This document shows, in pieces, positions 34,685-42,577 of a stretch of 57,747 bases of DNA. The notes beneath the pieces were generated by a model that was not told the DNA's origin, ran no database searches, and saw only the letters and a program-made list of their open reading frames with translations. Position 1 is the first letter of the stretch; each line of letters starts with the position of its first letter. The position numbers were made by a program, and so were the translations under genes. Origin of the DNA: Streptomyces sp. UW30 (GTDB lineage: Bacteria; Actinomycetota; Actinomycetes; Streptomycetales; Streptomycetaceae); NCBI RefSeq assembly GCF_008042075.1, contig NZ_RDBN01000053.1:813519-871265 (forward strand), given 5' to 3'.

Positions 34685-35959
34685 ATGAATGACTGGCCCC
34701 AGGCATGGTCCGACGACAACCGCGGCAACCGCTACGGACGTGGCAGCGCAGGCGCACAGCCCGAGGGCGCGCGCGTCATGCGGCAGGTCCGCCGCGGCCA
34801 GACCGCGCCGCCCGGCCAGGGCTACGGCGGGGTGCCTCAGCAGCAGTCCTACGTCAACGGCCAGGGCCACGGGGGCTACGACGACGACGGCTACGACAGC
34901 GGCTACAACACCGGCCAGGTCTACGGCGGCGGTCCGGGCGACCCCGGCGGCCGGGGGGCGCGCGAGCCGCGGCCCGCGCCGAACTGGCGGCGCCGTTTCA
35001 AGTGGACCGCGATAACGCTGGTGACCGTGCTGGTCGTGACGACCGTCGCCACCTACTTCTGGGCCGACTCCAAGCTCAACCGCGACGTCGACCTGTCCAA
35101 GGTCATCGACCGTCCGGAGGCGGGCGAGGGCACCAACTACCTCATCGTCGGCTCCGACAGCCGTGCGGGCATGACGGACGAGCAGAAGAAGGAACTGCAC
35201 ACCGGGTCCGCCGAGGGCAAGCGCACGGACTCGATGATGATCCTGCACGTCGGCAGCAACGGCGACACCCTGGTCTCCCTGCCCCGCGACTCGAACGTCA
35301 AGATCCCGTCCTACAAGGGCTCCGACTCCGGCAAGCTCTACGAGAGCACGGGCCGCGAGACGAAGCTGAACGCGGCGTACGCGGAGGACGGTCCCGAACT
35401 GCTGGTCCGTACCGTCGAGGCCAACACCGGTCTGCACATCGACCACTACGTCGAGATCGGCTTCGCGGGCTTCGCGAACATCGTGGACTCGGTCGGCGGC
35501 GTCGAGATCGACATCCCGCAGGACATCAAGGACTCCAAGTCCGGCGCGGACTTCAAGAAGGGCAAGCAGACCCTGAACGGTCAGGAGGCGCTCGCCTTCG
35601 TCCGCACCCGGTACGCGCTGGCCGGCTCCGACCTGGACCGTACGAAGAACCAGCAGAAGTTCCTCTCGGCCCTGGCCAACCAGGTGGCGACCCCGAGCAC
35701 CGTCCTCAACCCGTTCAAGCTGTACCCGACGATGGGCGCCGGCCTGGACACCCTGATCGTCGACAAGGACATGAGCCTGTGGGACCTGGCGTCCATGTTC
35801 TGGGCGATGAAGGGCGTCAGCGGCGGTGACGGCAAGTCCATGAACATGCCGATCTCGGGCAACTCCGCGAACGGCAACCTCCAGTGGGACACCGCGAAGG
35901 TGAAGCAGCTCGTGGAGCAGCTGAAGAACGACGAGACGGTGACCGTCACCAGCAAGTGA
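34685..35959 (+). CDS. LCP family glycopolymer transferase with Tyr/Gly-rich cytoplasmic tail
   Basis: A 424-residue LytR-CpsA-Psr ligase. The first 100 residues are cytoplasmic and disordered, rich in Gly, Tyr, Gln and Asp. The transmembrane helix is at about 106-126, then the LCP domain from about 150 (TNYLIVGSDSRAG, SLPRDSNVKIPSY, LNGQEALAFVRTRYAL). Unlike the second to fourth paralogues it has no LytR_C domain. The ATG at 34685 has only a weak GGGG ribosome-binding site. It is terminated by a perfect 12-bp hairpin at 35977. Confidence 0.9.
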   Translation: MNDWPQAWSDDNRGNRYGRGSAGAQPEGARVMRQVRRGQTAPPGQGYGGVPQQQSYVNGQGHGGYDDDGYDSGYNTGQVYGGGPGDPGGRGAREPRPAPNWRRRFKWTAITLVTVLVVTTVATYFWADSKLNRDVDLSKVIDRPEAGEGTNYLIVGSDSRAGMTDEQKKELHTGSAEGKRTDSMMILHVGSNGDTLVSLPRDSNVKIPSYKGSDSGKLYESTGRETKLNAAYAEDGPELLVRTVEANTGLHIDHYVEIGFAGFANIVDSVGGVEIDIPQDIKDSKSGADFKKGKQTLNGQEALAFVRTRYALAGSDLDRTKNQQKFLSALANQVATPSTVLNPFKLYPTMGAGLDTLIVDKDMSLWDLASMFWAMKGVSGGDGKSMNMPISGNSANGNLQWDTAKVKQLVEQLKNDETVTVTSK

Positions 35960-35976
35960 GGCACCCGCGACAGCGG

Positions 35977-36005
35977 TCGAGGGCACCCGGTGCGGGTGCC
36001 CTCGA
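35977..36005. terminator. Bidirectional terminator, fifth LCP gene / copper protein
   Basis: A perfect 12-bp stem, TCGAGGGCACCC and GGGTGCCCTCGA, with a 5-base loop lies between two convergent genes. Confidence 0.85.
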
Positions 36006-36022
36006 GTGCTGTCAGGCGGTCG

Positions 36023-36385
36023 TCACATCGTGGCGCCCGCCATCGTGCGGCAGGTCGCGGCACAGCGGCGACACGCCTCGGCACATCGCATCATCTGCGG
36101 ATCGTCCGGCATGGACATACACGCCTCGGCGCACATCTCACAGGCCTTGGCGCACATCGCGCACATCTCGGCCGACATCGGCGAGCGGCGCATCATCATG
36201 TCCGCGCACATCCGGGTCGTCTCGGCGCAGTCCATGAGCGCGCGCATGATCTGCATCTGAGGCTGACCGCCCATCTGCATGCAGGAGCTCATGGTCTCCT
36301 CGCAGATGCTGTGGCAGGTCATGCACGCGTCGACGCAGTCCTGCATCTCCTTGCTCATCGCAGGCATGGTCCGGGACTGGGTCAT
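36023..36385 (-). CDS. Cys/Met-rich four-helix copper-storage-like protein (Csp/DUF326)
   Basis: A 120-residue cytosolic protein with 16 Cys and 25 Met and no signal peptide. The Cys residues recur every three or four positions (17, 21, 24, 28, 35, 53, 60, 75, 78, 82, 85, 89, 101, 105, 108, 112), lining the inside of a predicted four-helix bundle, as in the Csp3 copper-storage proteins that hold many Cu(I) ions. ATG 36385 follows a strong AGGAGGAG site. No chaperone, CopA ATPase or CsoR gene adjoins, and no CsoR-like operator was recognised. Confidence 0.88.
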   Translation of the reverse strand: MTQSRTMPAMSKEMQDCVDACMTCHSICEETMSSCMQMGGQPQMQIMRALMDCAETTRMCADMMMRRSPMSAEMCAMCAKACEMCAEACMSMPDDPQMMRCAEACRRCAATCRTMAGATM

Positions 36386-36551
36386 GGCTCCTCCTGGGGG
36401 TGCGGGAGCCCAGGGCGGGCCCCGTGCCCTTCCGTCCTACGCCCGACCACCGCGCCGCGCCATCGGGCGGACGCGAACAATTCCCACCAGATGCCGCACA
36501 GGACACGATCCACCAGGTTCTGCCGCAGGCTCGGCCACAAGGGCCATACGG

Positions 36552-36585
36552 GTGAAGGGCGCCCGGAGTTCCGAGCGCCCTTCAC
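36552..36585 (-). terminator. Terminator of the acyl-CoA dehydrogenase gene
   Basis: A perfect 11-bp inverted repeat, GTGAAGGGCGC (36552-36562) and GCGCCCTTCAC (36575-36585), lies 18 bases after the stop codon of the minus-strand acyl-CoA dehydrogenase. Confidence 0.75.
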
Positions 36586-36602
36586 GGTCAAGTCCCCGGG
36601 GG

Positions 36603-37760
36603 TTACGGCAGGTTGCGCGCCATGACGATGCGCTGGACCTGGTTGGTGCCCTCGTAGATCTGCGTGATCTTGGCGTCGCGCATCATGCGCTCGACCGGGT
36701 AGTCACGGGTGTAGCCGTAGCCGCCGAGGAGCTGGACGGCGTCCGTGGTGACCTCCATCGCCACGTCCGAGGCGAAGCACTTGGCGGCGGCGCCCAGGTA
36801 GGTGAGGTCGGCGTCGCCGCGCTCGGAGGCCGCGGCGGCCTGGTAGGTCAGGGCGCGGGCGGCCGAGATCTTCATGGCCATGTCGGCGAGCATGAACTGG
36901 ATGCCCTGGAAGTCGGCGATCGGCTTGCCGAACTGCTTGCGCTCCTGGACGTAGCCCTTGGCATAGTCGAGGGCGCCCTGGGCGATGCCGAGGGCCTGGG
37001 CGGCGATGGTGATGCGGGTGTGGTCCAGCGTCTTCATCGCGGTGGCGAAGCCGGTGCCCTCCTCGCCGATCATGCGGTCCGCCGGGATGCGGACGTTGTC
37101 CAGGTAGACCTCGCGGGTCGGGGAGCCCTTGATGCCGAGCTTCTTCTCCGGGGCGCCGAAGGAGACGCCCTCGTCGGACTTCTCCACGACGAACGCCGAG
37201 ATGCCCTTGGAGCGCTTGGCGGGGTCGGTGACCGCCATCACCGTGTAGTACTCGGAGACGCCGGCGTTGGTGATCCAGCGCTTCACGCCGTTCAGGACGT
37301 AGTGGTCGCCGTCGCGGACCGCCTTCGTCTTCATGCCGGCCGCGTCGGAGCCGGCGTCGGGCTCGGACAGGCAGTAGGAGAACATGCCGTCGCCCTTGGC
37401 GAGCGGGGTCATGTACCGCTTCTTCAGGTCCTCGGATCCGGAGATGATCACGGGCAGGGAGCCGAGCTTGTTCACGGCCGGGATGAGGGAGGAGCTCGCG
37501 CAGACGCGGGAGACCTCCTCGATCACGATCACCGTGGCAAGAGCGTCCGCACCCGCGCCGCCGTACTCCTCGGGCACATGGACGGCATGCAGGTCGTTGG
37601 CCACCAGCGCGTCCAGCGCCTCCTGCGGGAAGCGCGCCTCCTCGTCCACAGCGGCGGCGTGCGGCGCGATCTTCGCCTCGGCCAGGGAGCGGATGACGTC
37701 ACGGAGCATGTCGTGCTCCTCGGACGGGCGGTACAGGTCGAAATCAGCCGATCCGGCCAA
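36603..37760 (-). CDS. Acyl-CoA dehydrogenase
   Basis: A 385-residue FAD enzyme of fatty-acid or branched-chain acyl-CoA beta-oxidation. It has the family signatures CLSEPDAGSDAAGM (FAD binding, about 127-140) and QLLGGYGYTRDYPVERMMRDAKI near the C terminus, and the catalytic Glu in the final IYEGTNQVQRIVMAR. The position relative to purE/purK and LCP genes matches M. tuberculosis fadE25. The start is TTG 37760, with GAGAG upstream. The AT-rich upstream region contains a TTAC...GTAA palindrome (37812-37825) that may bind a TetR-type regulator. Confidence 0.93.
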   Translation of the reverse strand: MAGSADFDLYRPSEEHDMLRDVIRSLAEAKIAPHAAAVDEEARFPQEALDALVANDLHAVHVPEEYGGAGADALATVIVIEEVSRVCASSSLIPAVNKLGSLPVIISGSEDLKKRYMTPLAKGDGMFSYCLSEPDAGSDAAGMKTKAVRDGDHYVLNGVKRWITNAGVSEYYTVMAVTDPAKRSKGISAFVVEKSDEGVSFGAPEKKLGIKGSPTREVYLDNVRIPADRMIGEEGTGFATAMKTLDHTRITIAAQALGIAQGALDYAKGYVQERKQFGKPIADFQGIQFMLADMAMKISAARALTYQAAAASERGDADLTYLGAAAKCFASDVAMEVTTDAVQLLGGYGYTRDYPVERMMRDAKITQIYEGTNQVQRIVMARNLP

Positions 37761-37811
37761 GGTCTCTCACGCTCCAAGGACGCTGAGTGGCAAGTGTGAT
37801 GCTGGTGCTAA

Positions 37812-37825
37812 TTACCGTTAAGTAA
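37812..37825. promoter_or_regulatory. Candidate operator upstream of the acyl-CoA dehydrogenase gene
   Basis: TTACCGTTAAGTAA has symmetric TTAC/GTAA ends and lies in a conspicuously AT-rich island between the divergent dehydrogenase and UDP-glucose dehydrogenase genes, about 50 bases before the dehydrogenase start. It could bind a regulator of fatty-acid genes; no regulator is linked. Confidence 0.4.
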
Positions 37826-37948
37826 CTCAAATTTTAGGGGGCGGCCCACGGGAGGGATACGTGAGCTTGGCGACAGCGGGGAAGTTGCCCGTCAGACCCT
37901 CCGACTATGCTCGGGCGCGCACGCCCCCGTCCCCCTTCTGGAGTACCC

Positions 37949-39292
37949 ATGGCCCTCAAGATCACCGTGATCGGTACCGGCTATCTCGGCGCCACCCACG
38001 CTGCCGCCATGGCCGAGCTCGGGTTCGAGGTGCTGGGGCTCGATGTCGTGCCCGAGAAGATCGAGATGCTCGGCCGGGGCCAGGTGCCGATGTTCGAACC
38101 GGGCCTGGAGGAGCTGCTGCGCAAGCACGTCGCCGGCATCGAGGGCTCGACCGGTCGGCTGCGCTTCACGATGGACTGGGCGGAGGTCGCCGAGTTCGGC
38201 GATGTGCACTTCGTCTGTGTGAACACCCCGCAGAAGCACGGCGAGTACGCGTGCGACATGAGCTACGTCGACTCCGCGGTCGAGTCCCTCGCCAAGCACC
38301 TGCGCGGCCCCAACCTGGTCGTCGGCAAGTCGACCGTGCCGGTGGGCAGCGCGGACCGGCTCGCGGCCCGCATCCTTGAGCTCGCGCCCGGCGGTGGCGA
38401 GGTGGAGCTGGCCTGGAACCCGGAGTTCCTGCGCGAGGGCTTCGCCGTCGACGACACCCTGCACCCGGACCGGATCGTGGTCGGTGTGCGCAGCGAGCGG
38501 GCCGAGAAGCTGCTGCGTGAGGTGTACGCGACGCCGATCGCCGACGGCTCCCCCTTCGTCGTCACCGACTTCCCCACCGCCGAGCTGGTGAAGACCTCCG
38601 CCAACTCCTTCCTCGCCACCAAGATCTCTTTCATCAACGCGATGGCGGAGGTGTGCGAGGCGGCCGGCGGCGACGTGGCCAAGCTCGCGGAGGCCATCGG
38701 GCACGACGACCGGATCGGAAAGAAGTTCCTGCGGGCCGGCATCGGCTTCGGCGGCGGGTGTCTGCCCAAGGACATCCGCGCCTTCATGGCCCGCGCCGGC
38801 GAGCTGGGCGCCGACCAGGCGCTGACGTTCCTGCGCGAGATCGACTCGATCAACATGCGCCAGCGCGGGCAGATGGTGGAGCTCGCCCGGCAGGCGCTGG
38901 GCGGCGGGTCCTTCCTGGGCAAGCGGGTCGCGGTGCTCGGCGCCACCTTCAAGCCCGACTCGGACGACGTACGGGACTCGCCGGCGCTGAACGTCGCCGG
39001 GCAGATCCACCTCCAGGGCGGCCAGGTCACGGTCTACGACCCCAAGGGCATGACCAACGCCCGCCGCCTCTTCCCGACCCTCGGCTACGCCGACAGCGCG
39101 ACGGACGCGGTGCGGGGCGCCGATGTCGTCCTGCACCTGACGGAGTGGCGCGAGTTCCGCGAGCTGGACCCGAAGACCCTCGGCGAGGTCGCGGCGGCCC
39201 GCGTCATCCTGGACGGCCGCAACGCCCTCGACCCGGAGCTGTGGCGCAAGGCGGGCTGGAGCTACCGGGCGATGGGGCGGCCGACGGCCTAG
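37949..39292 (+). CDS. UDP-glucose/GDP-mannose 6-dehydrogenase
   Basis: A 447-residue cytosolic NAD-dependent enzyme that oxidises UDP-glucose to UDP-glucuronate (GDP-mannose to GDP-mannuronate in close relatives). The N-terminal Rossmann motif is ITVIGTGYLGATHA. The catalytic Cys271 lies in GFGGGCLPKD and the third conserved domain includes LGATFKPDSDDVRDSPA. It provides acidic sugar donors for surface polysaccharide, in keeping with the glycosyltransferases and LCP ligases nearby. ATG 37949 has CTGGAG 6 bases upstream. The substrate between UDP-glucose and GDP-mannose cannot be decided by eye. Confidence 0.88.
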   Translation: MALKITVIGTGYLGATHAAAMAELGFEVLGLDVVPEKIEMLGRGQVPMFEPGLEELLRKHVAGIEGSTGRLRFTMDWAEVAEFGDVHFVCVNTPQKHGEYACDMSYVDSAVESLAKHLRGPNLVVGKSTVPVGSADRLAARILELAPGGGEVELAWNPEFLREGFAVDDTLHPDRIVVGVRSERAEKLLREVYATPIADGSPFVVTDFPTAELVKTSANSFLATKISFINAMAEVCEAAGGDVAKLAEAIGHDDRIGKKFLRAGIGFGGGCLPKDIRAFMARAGELGADQALTFLREIDSINMRQRGQMVELARQALGGGSFLGKRVAVLGATFKPDSDDVRDSPALNVAGQIHLQGGQVTVYDPKGMTNARRLFPTLGYADSATDAVRGADVVLHLTEWREFRELDPKTLGEVAAARVILDGRNALDPELWRKAGWSYRAMGRPTA

Positions 39293-39356
39293 TGGGCCGC
39301 CTGGTCAGGGGTAGGGCACACCACTGACACCGGATCGGACAGCACCGGACACGGGT

Positions 39357-39397
39357 GACGCCGCTTCGGCCGAGGCTCAGTCGGCCGAAACGGCGTC
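39357..39397. terminator. Bidirectional terminator, UDP-glucose dehydrogenase / CGNR gene
   Basis: A 17-bp inverted repeat with one mismatch, from GACGCCG at 39357 to CGGCGTC at 39397, with inner arms TTCGGCCGA and TCGGCCGAA around a 7-base loop. It lies between convergent genes. Confidence 0.85.
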
Positions 39398-39462
39398 CTT
39401 CGCATTCTGCCGCACACCGGCGCAGCACGCCGAATGAATCTTCAACGACCTTTCGAAAAGAC

Positions 39463-39963
39463 TCACTTCGCTCGGTAGCGCCGCATCTTCGCGCGCGCCC
39501 CGCACACCTGCATCGAGCACCAGCGGCCGCGCCCCGCCGGGCTGCGGTCGTAGTACGCCCAGTGGCAGTCGGCCGCCTCGCAGGCCTTGAGCCGGATCCA
39601 GGTGCCCTCGACCAGGGCGCGCGCGATGGCCGCCGCCACCCGGGAGCGCAGCGGCCCCTCGTCGGCGGGGGCGAGGGTGGCCGACCCGTCGGCGGCGTCG
39701 ACCGCGACCACCAGCGGGCTCTCCCCCAGCAGGGCGCCGAGCGGGGTCACCTCGCGGTGCGGCGGATGGCCCGCGTGGGCGAGGAGGGTCACCCGCAGGG
39801 ACTCCCTGAGCTCCCGCGCCCCGGCCACGTCCCCCTCGGCGAGCCCGAAGCGCGCCCTGACCTCGGCCGTGTCCAGCGAGTCGCCGCCCGACTCCAGGTC
39901 CAGCGTGTTGACCAGGGACTGGATCAGCTCCAGGCCCCCGGGCGCGGGCGATCTCTCACTCAT
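39463..39963 (-). CDS. CGNR zinc finger transcription regulator
   Basis: A 166-residue protein of the ABATE/CGNR zinc-finger family of predicted stress-responsive regulators. The N-terminal domain (about 8-115) has the family start ELIQSLVNTLDLESG, and the C-terminal zinc finger has Cys pairs in RLKACEAADCHWAYYD and GRWCSMQVCGARAKMRRYR. The name-giving CGNR is CGAR here. The divergent region to the VOC genes carries several GTTAC/GGTAAC elements, so autoregulation plus control of the VOC genes is likely by position. Confidence 0.85.
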   Translation of the reverse strand: MSERSPAPGGLELIQSLVNTLDLESGGDSLDTAEVRARFGLAEGDVAGARELRESLRVTLLAHAGHPPHREVTPLGALLGESPLVVAVDAADGSATLAPADEGPLRSRVAAAIARALVEGTWIRLKACEAADCHWAYYDRSPAGRGRWCSMQVCGARAKMRRYRAK

Positions 39964-40020
39964 GGCTGCACGCTACCTTCCGATCCCCCTTGCGACGTTA
40001 CCTCCAATGCGGGAGCATGC

Positions 40021-40072
40021 GGTAACGCAGTTACCTGTTGCCGCGATATATGGGTAACAAGGTACGAGTAAC
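40021..40072. promoter_or_regulatory. GGTAAC operator cluster between CGNR and VOC genes
   Basis: A perfect inverted repeat GGTAAC-gca-GTTACC occupies 40021-40035. A further GGTAAC lies at 40053-40058 and GTAAC at 40068-40072; another GTTAC lies at 39997-40001. A possible -10 (TATATG) lies at about 40047-40052, between the elements. The cluster is the best candidate binding site of the divergent CGNR regulator. Confidence 0.55.
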
Positions 40073-40092
40073 AAGACCTCAAGGAGGAAGTC

Positions 40093-40452
40093 ATGGCCAT
40101 CGCCGAACTGGGCGCCGTCGTCCTGGACTGTCCCGACCCCCGCGCCCTCGCCGACTTCTACGCGAGCGTGCTCGGCGGCAGCGTGGAGGGCGACGAGGAC
40201 TGGGTGGACCTGAAGGCGCCCGGCGGGCGGACACTGGCATTCCAGGCCGCCCCCGGGTTCGTACCGCCGCAGTGGCCCGCGCCCGATCACTCGCAGCAGT
40301 TCCACCTCGACCTGACCGTCCAGGACCTGGACGCGGCCGAGGAAAAGGTGGTCGCCCTGGGCGCGAAGCCGCTGGACACTGAGGACCGCTCGCGCACTTT
40401 CCGCGTGTACGCGGATCCGGCAGGGCACCCGTTCTGTCTTTGCGCCTGCTGA
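40093..40452 (+). CDS. VOC family protein (glyoxalase/bleomycin resistance fold), first copy
   Basis: A 119-residue vicinal-oxygen-chelate protein. A single betaalphabetabetabeta-type unit pair runs from LGAVVLDCPDPRALADFYASVLGG to YADPAGHPFCLC; relatives bind metals or hydrophobic toxins, but no specific activity is deducible. It ends in a Cys-rich CLCAC. The ATG follows a strong AAGGAGG. The next gene is a diverged tandem duplicate 28 bases on. Both are probably controlled by the CGNR regulator across the shared operator region. Confidence 0.88.
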   Translation: MAIAELGAVVLDCPDPRALADFYASVLGGSVEGDEDWVDLKAPGGRTLAFQAAPGFVPPQWPAPDHSQQFHLDLTVQDLDAAEEKVVALGAKPLDTEDRSRTFRVYADPAGHPFCLCAC

Positions 40453-40480
40453 TCAAGTCCCCACAGCCGGGAGGATCCAC

Positions 40481-40867
40481 ATGGCACCCGTGGCACGCCT
40501 GCGCAACGTAGTCATCGACTGCCCCGACGCGCGCGCCCTCGCCCGTTTCTACGCCGCTGTCGGCGGCGGCACACCGCAGGACGACGACCCCGAGTGGGTC
40601 GTGCTCCAGGTCCCCGGCGGGCCGCGGCTCGCCTTCCAGCCGGCGCCGGGGTACACCCCGCCGGAGTGGCCGCGGGCCGACCGCAACTCCCAGCAGTTCC
40701 ACCTCGACTTCGACGCCGGGTCCACCTGGGAGGAGGTCGAGGCGGCCCAGGAGAGGGTGCTGGGACTGGGCGCGCGGTTGCTGCACGCGGAGGACAAGGA
40801 GGACTTCCGGGTGTACGCCGATCCGGCCGGCCATCCCTTCTGCCTGTGCCGGATCGAGCACCCGTGA
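40481..40867 (+). CDS. VOC family protein, second copy
   Basis: A 128-residue paralogue of the preceding protein with the same architecture (VVIDCPDARALARFYAAVGGG to YADPAGHPFCLCRIEHP), so the two arose by tandem duplication and then diverged. GGGAGG lies 6 bases before ATG 40481. It is convergent with the dipeptidase-like gene, only 3 bases between stops. Substrate unknown. Confidence 0.88.
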   Translation: MAPVARLRNVVIDCPDARALARFYAAVGGGTPQDDDPEWVVLQVPGGPRLAFQPAPGYTPPEWPRADRNSQQFHLDFDAGSTWEEVEAAQERVLGLGARLLHAEDKEDFRVYADPAGHPFCLCRIEHP

Positions 40868-40870
40868 CGG

Positions 40871-41995
40871 CTATCCGTCCAACTCCGCGATCTTCATCGT
40901 CGAGGGCGCCCGCCGCCGCTGCGCCTCCCGGGCCGTGAAGTCCGCCTCACGCAGGACCCGTTGGACGTTGCCCCAGGTCAGCAGGGCGATATCGGCCTCC
41001 GACCAGCCACGGCGCAGCAACTCGGCGACGAGGTGGGGATAGCAGGAGGCGTCGGTGAGGTCCTGCGGGTGGGCGGCCCCGGCGTCGTAGGTGCCGGACA
41101 GGCCGACGCACTCCGGGCCGGCCACCTCACGCACATGGTCGAGGTGGTCGGCGACATCGCGGACGGACGGGCCGGTCTGCTCGGCGGTGAGCGGCACCAT
41201 GCACAGGCCCCTGGCGGCGCCGAGCTCGGCGAGCAGGTCGTCGGGGAGGTTCGCCGGATGTGGGCGCAGGGCGCGGGCGGCGGAGCGGGCGCACAGGACC
41301 GGCGCCTTGGAGACCGCGCACGCCCGGCGCACGGTGTCCTCGGAGGCGCCGGAGAGGTCGGCCAGCACACCGAGCCGGTTCATCTCGCGCAGTACCTCCT
41401 CGCCGAACCGGGTCAGCCCCGCCTCACTCGCCCAGGACACACCGGAGAGGGTGAGGGCACGCAGCCCCAGCCCGTGCAGCGAGCGCAGGATGCCGAGCGA
41501 GTCACCGAGCGCGGCGGCTCCTGCCGGGCCCGGCAGGACGGCGACGCGGCCGCTGTGCCGGGCATCGGTGACCGGCCCCGGGGTGTCGGCGAGACGCAGG
41601 CCCTCGGGGTGGGCCCGTACGACGGTCTTCACCAGGTCCAGCTGCTCCAGCGTGGCACCGACGGCCCGGTCCCCGGCCAGTCCCTCGGGCAGGTGCAGCG
41701 CCCAGAACAGCGCGCCGACGTGGCCCTCGCGCATCCGCGGCACGTCGGTGTCGACGGCGCTCTCGCCGAGCTCCAGGTCGAACCAGGGCAGTCGGCGCAA
41801 GGCCCACGGCAGCCCGCTGTAGCCGTCGGCGACGGGATGCTCGGCGAGGAGGGCATGGGCGCGGGCGAGCAGATCGGCGTCGGAGTCGGCGTCGGTGACG
41901 CTGCTGTCGTACGACCTCCCGGCGAACGGGTCGGGCAGGTCACCGAGTTCGTCGACCTCGGTGCCGGTGTCCAGGTCGTCCGTGAGGTCTGCCAT
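40871..41995 (-). CDS. Catalytically degenerate renal-dipeptidase (M19) paralogue
   Basis: A 374-residue protein clearly homologous to the active M19 dipeptidase at 43681-44865 but without its metal centre. The HxD pair reads Y59-x-G61 (DGYSGLPW for DGHNDLPW). The bridging-Glu segment reads LPGPAGA for MGAEGG. The two His ligands are lost (DLSGAS for DLSHVA, CARSAARAL for FSHSSSRAV), and the catalytic Asp in GGDYDG is lost (SGTYDA). The rest of the barrel, including the C-terminal ELDG ending, is preserved, so it appears to be a maintained pseudoenzyme rather than a decayed gene. An acidic 40-residue extension precedes the domain. ATG 41995 follows GGAG by 6 bases. Confidence 0.88.
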   Translation of the reverse strand: MADLTDDLDTGTEVDELGDLPDPFAGRSYDSSVTDADSDADLLARAHALLAEHPVADGYSGLPWALRRLPWFDLELGESAVDTDVPRMREGHVGALFWALHLPEGLAGDRAVGATLEQLDLVKTVVRAHPEGLRLADTPGPVTDARHSGRVAVLPGPAGAAALGDSLGILRSLHGLGLRALTLSGVSWASEAGLTRFGEEVLREMNRLGVLADLSGASEDTVRRACAVSKAPVLCARSAARALRPHPANLPDDLLAELGAARGLCMVPLTAEQTGPSVRDVADHLDHVREVAGPECVGLSGTYDAGAAHPQDLTDASCYPHLVAELLRRGWSEADIALLTWGNVQRVLREADFTAREAQRRRAPSTMKIAELDG

Positions 41996-42142
41996 GACGG
42001 TCTCCGTACGTGATCGGTGTCCTGATCAAGCAGTACGGTTCACCGTCGCACGGACCCGAAAGGGCGTCCTGGTGGGCGATCCGTTCGGGGGTACCGCGCG
42101 GCGGCCGGCATGGAACGGCGCGCTCGGGGGTAGCCGCGTCGA

Positions 42143-42502
42143 TCAGCGCTCCCGCGCCGCCTCGATGACCTCGTCCAGCGTGTCGCGGGAGCGGACCAGG
42201 TCGGCGATCGTGCGGTCGATGCGCTCGCGCTCGGCGGTGAGGTCCTCGACCAGCCGGGGCGTGGCGATGACGGAGGGGCCGCCGTCGGCGTCCCGCATGC
42301 AGGGCAGCAACTGGCCGATCCGGCTGCTGTGCAGCCCGGCGGCGAACAGCTCCTGGATCCGGATGACCCGGTCGACGGCCGCCTCCGCATAGTCGCGATG
42401 CCCGCCGGGGGTGCGCTCGGCGCGCAGCAGCCCCTGGGTCTCGTAGTAGCGCAGCGACCGCTCACTCACGCCGGTGCGCCGGGCCAGTTCACCGATCCGC
42501 AT
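42143..42502 (-). CDS. MerR family transcriptional regulator
   Basis: A 119-residue MerR-type regulator. The N-terminal winged helix (MRIGELARRTGVSERSLRYYETQGLL) and the dimerisation helix (about 75-115) are complete, and no effector domain follows; Cys67 (LLPCMRDAD) is the only cysteine in a possible sensing position. It is divergent from an ene-reductase, the classic arrangement for flavin-reductase-linked MerR regulators. It very likely acts at the dyad 42547-42560. Confidence 0.9.
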   Translation of the reverse strand: MRIGELARRTGVSERSLRYYETQGLLRAERTPGGHRDYAEAAVDRVIRIQELFAAGLHSSRIGQLLPCMRDADGGPSVIATPRLVEDLTAERERIDRTIADLVRSRDTLDEVIEAARER

Positions 42503-42539
42503 TCCGCGCCGCCCCCCTGGTTCCCTGGTCCGTCCGGGC

Positions 42540-42571
42540 TTGAATCTGACACTGATGTCAACTTCTACGGT
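42540..42571 (+). promoter_or_regulatory. MerR-type promoter of the ene-reductase gene
   Basis: TTGAAT (42540-42545) and TACGGT (42566-42571) are 20 bases apart, longer than the usual 17. The spacer contains the perfect dyad TGACA-ctga-TGTCA (42547-42560). An overlong spacer carrying the dyad is the hallmark of MerR-activated promoters. The predicted transcription start coincides with ATG 42578, so the message would be leaderless. Confidence 0.65.
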
Positions 42572-42577
42572 ACGGCC

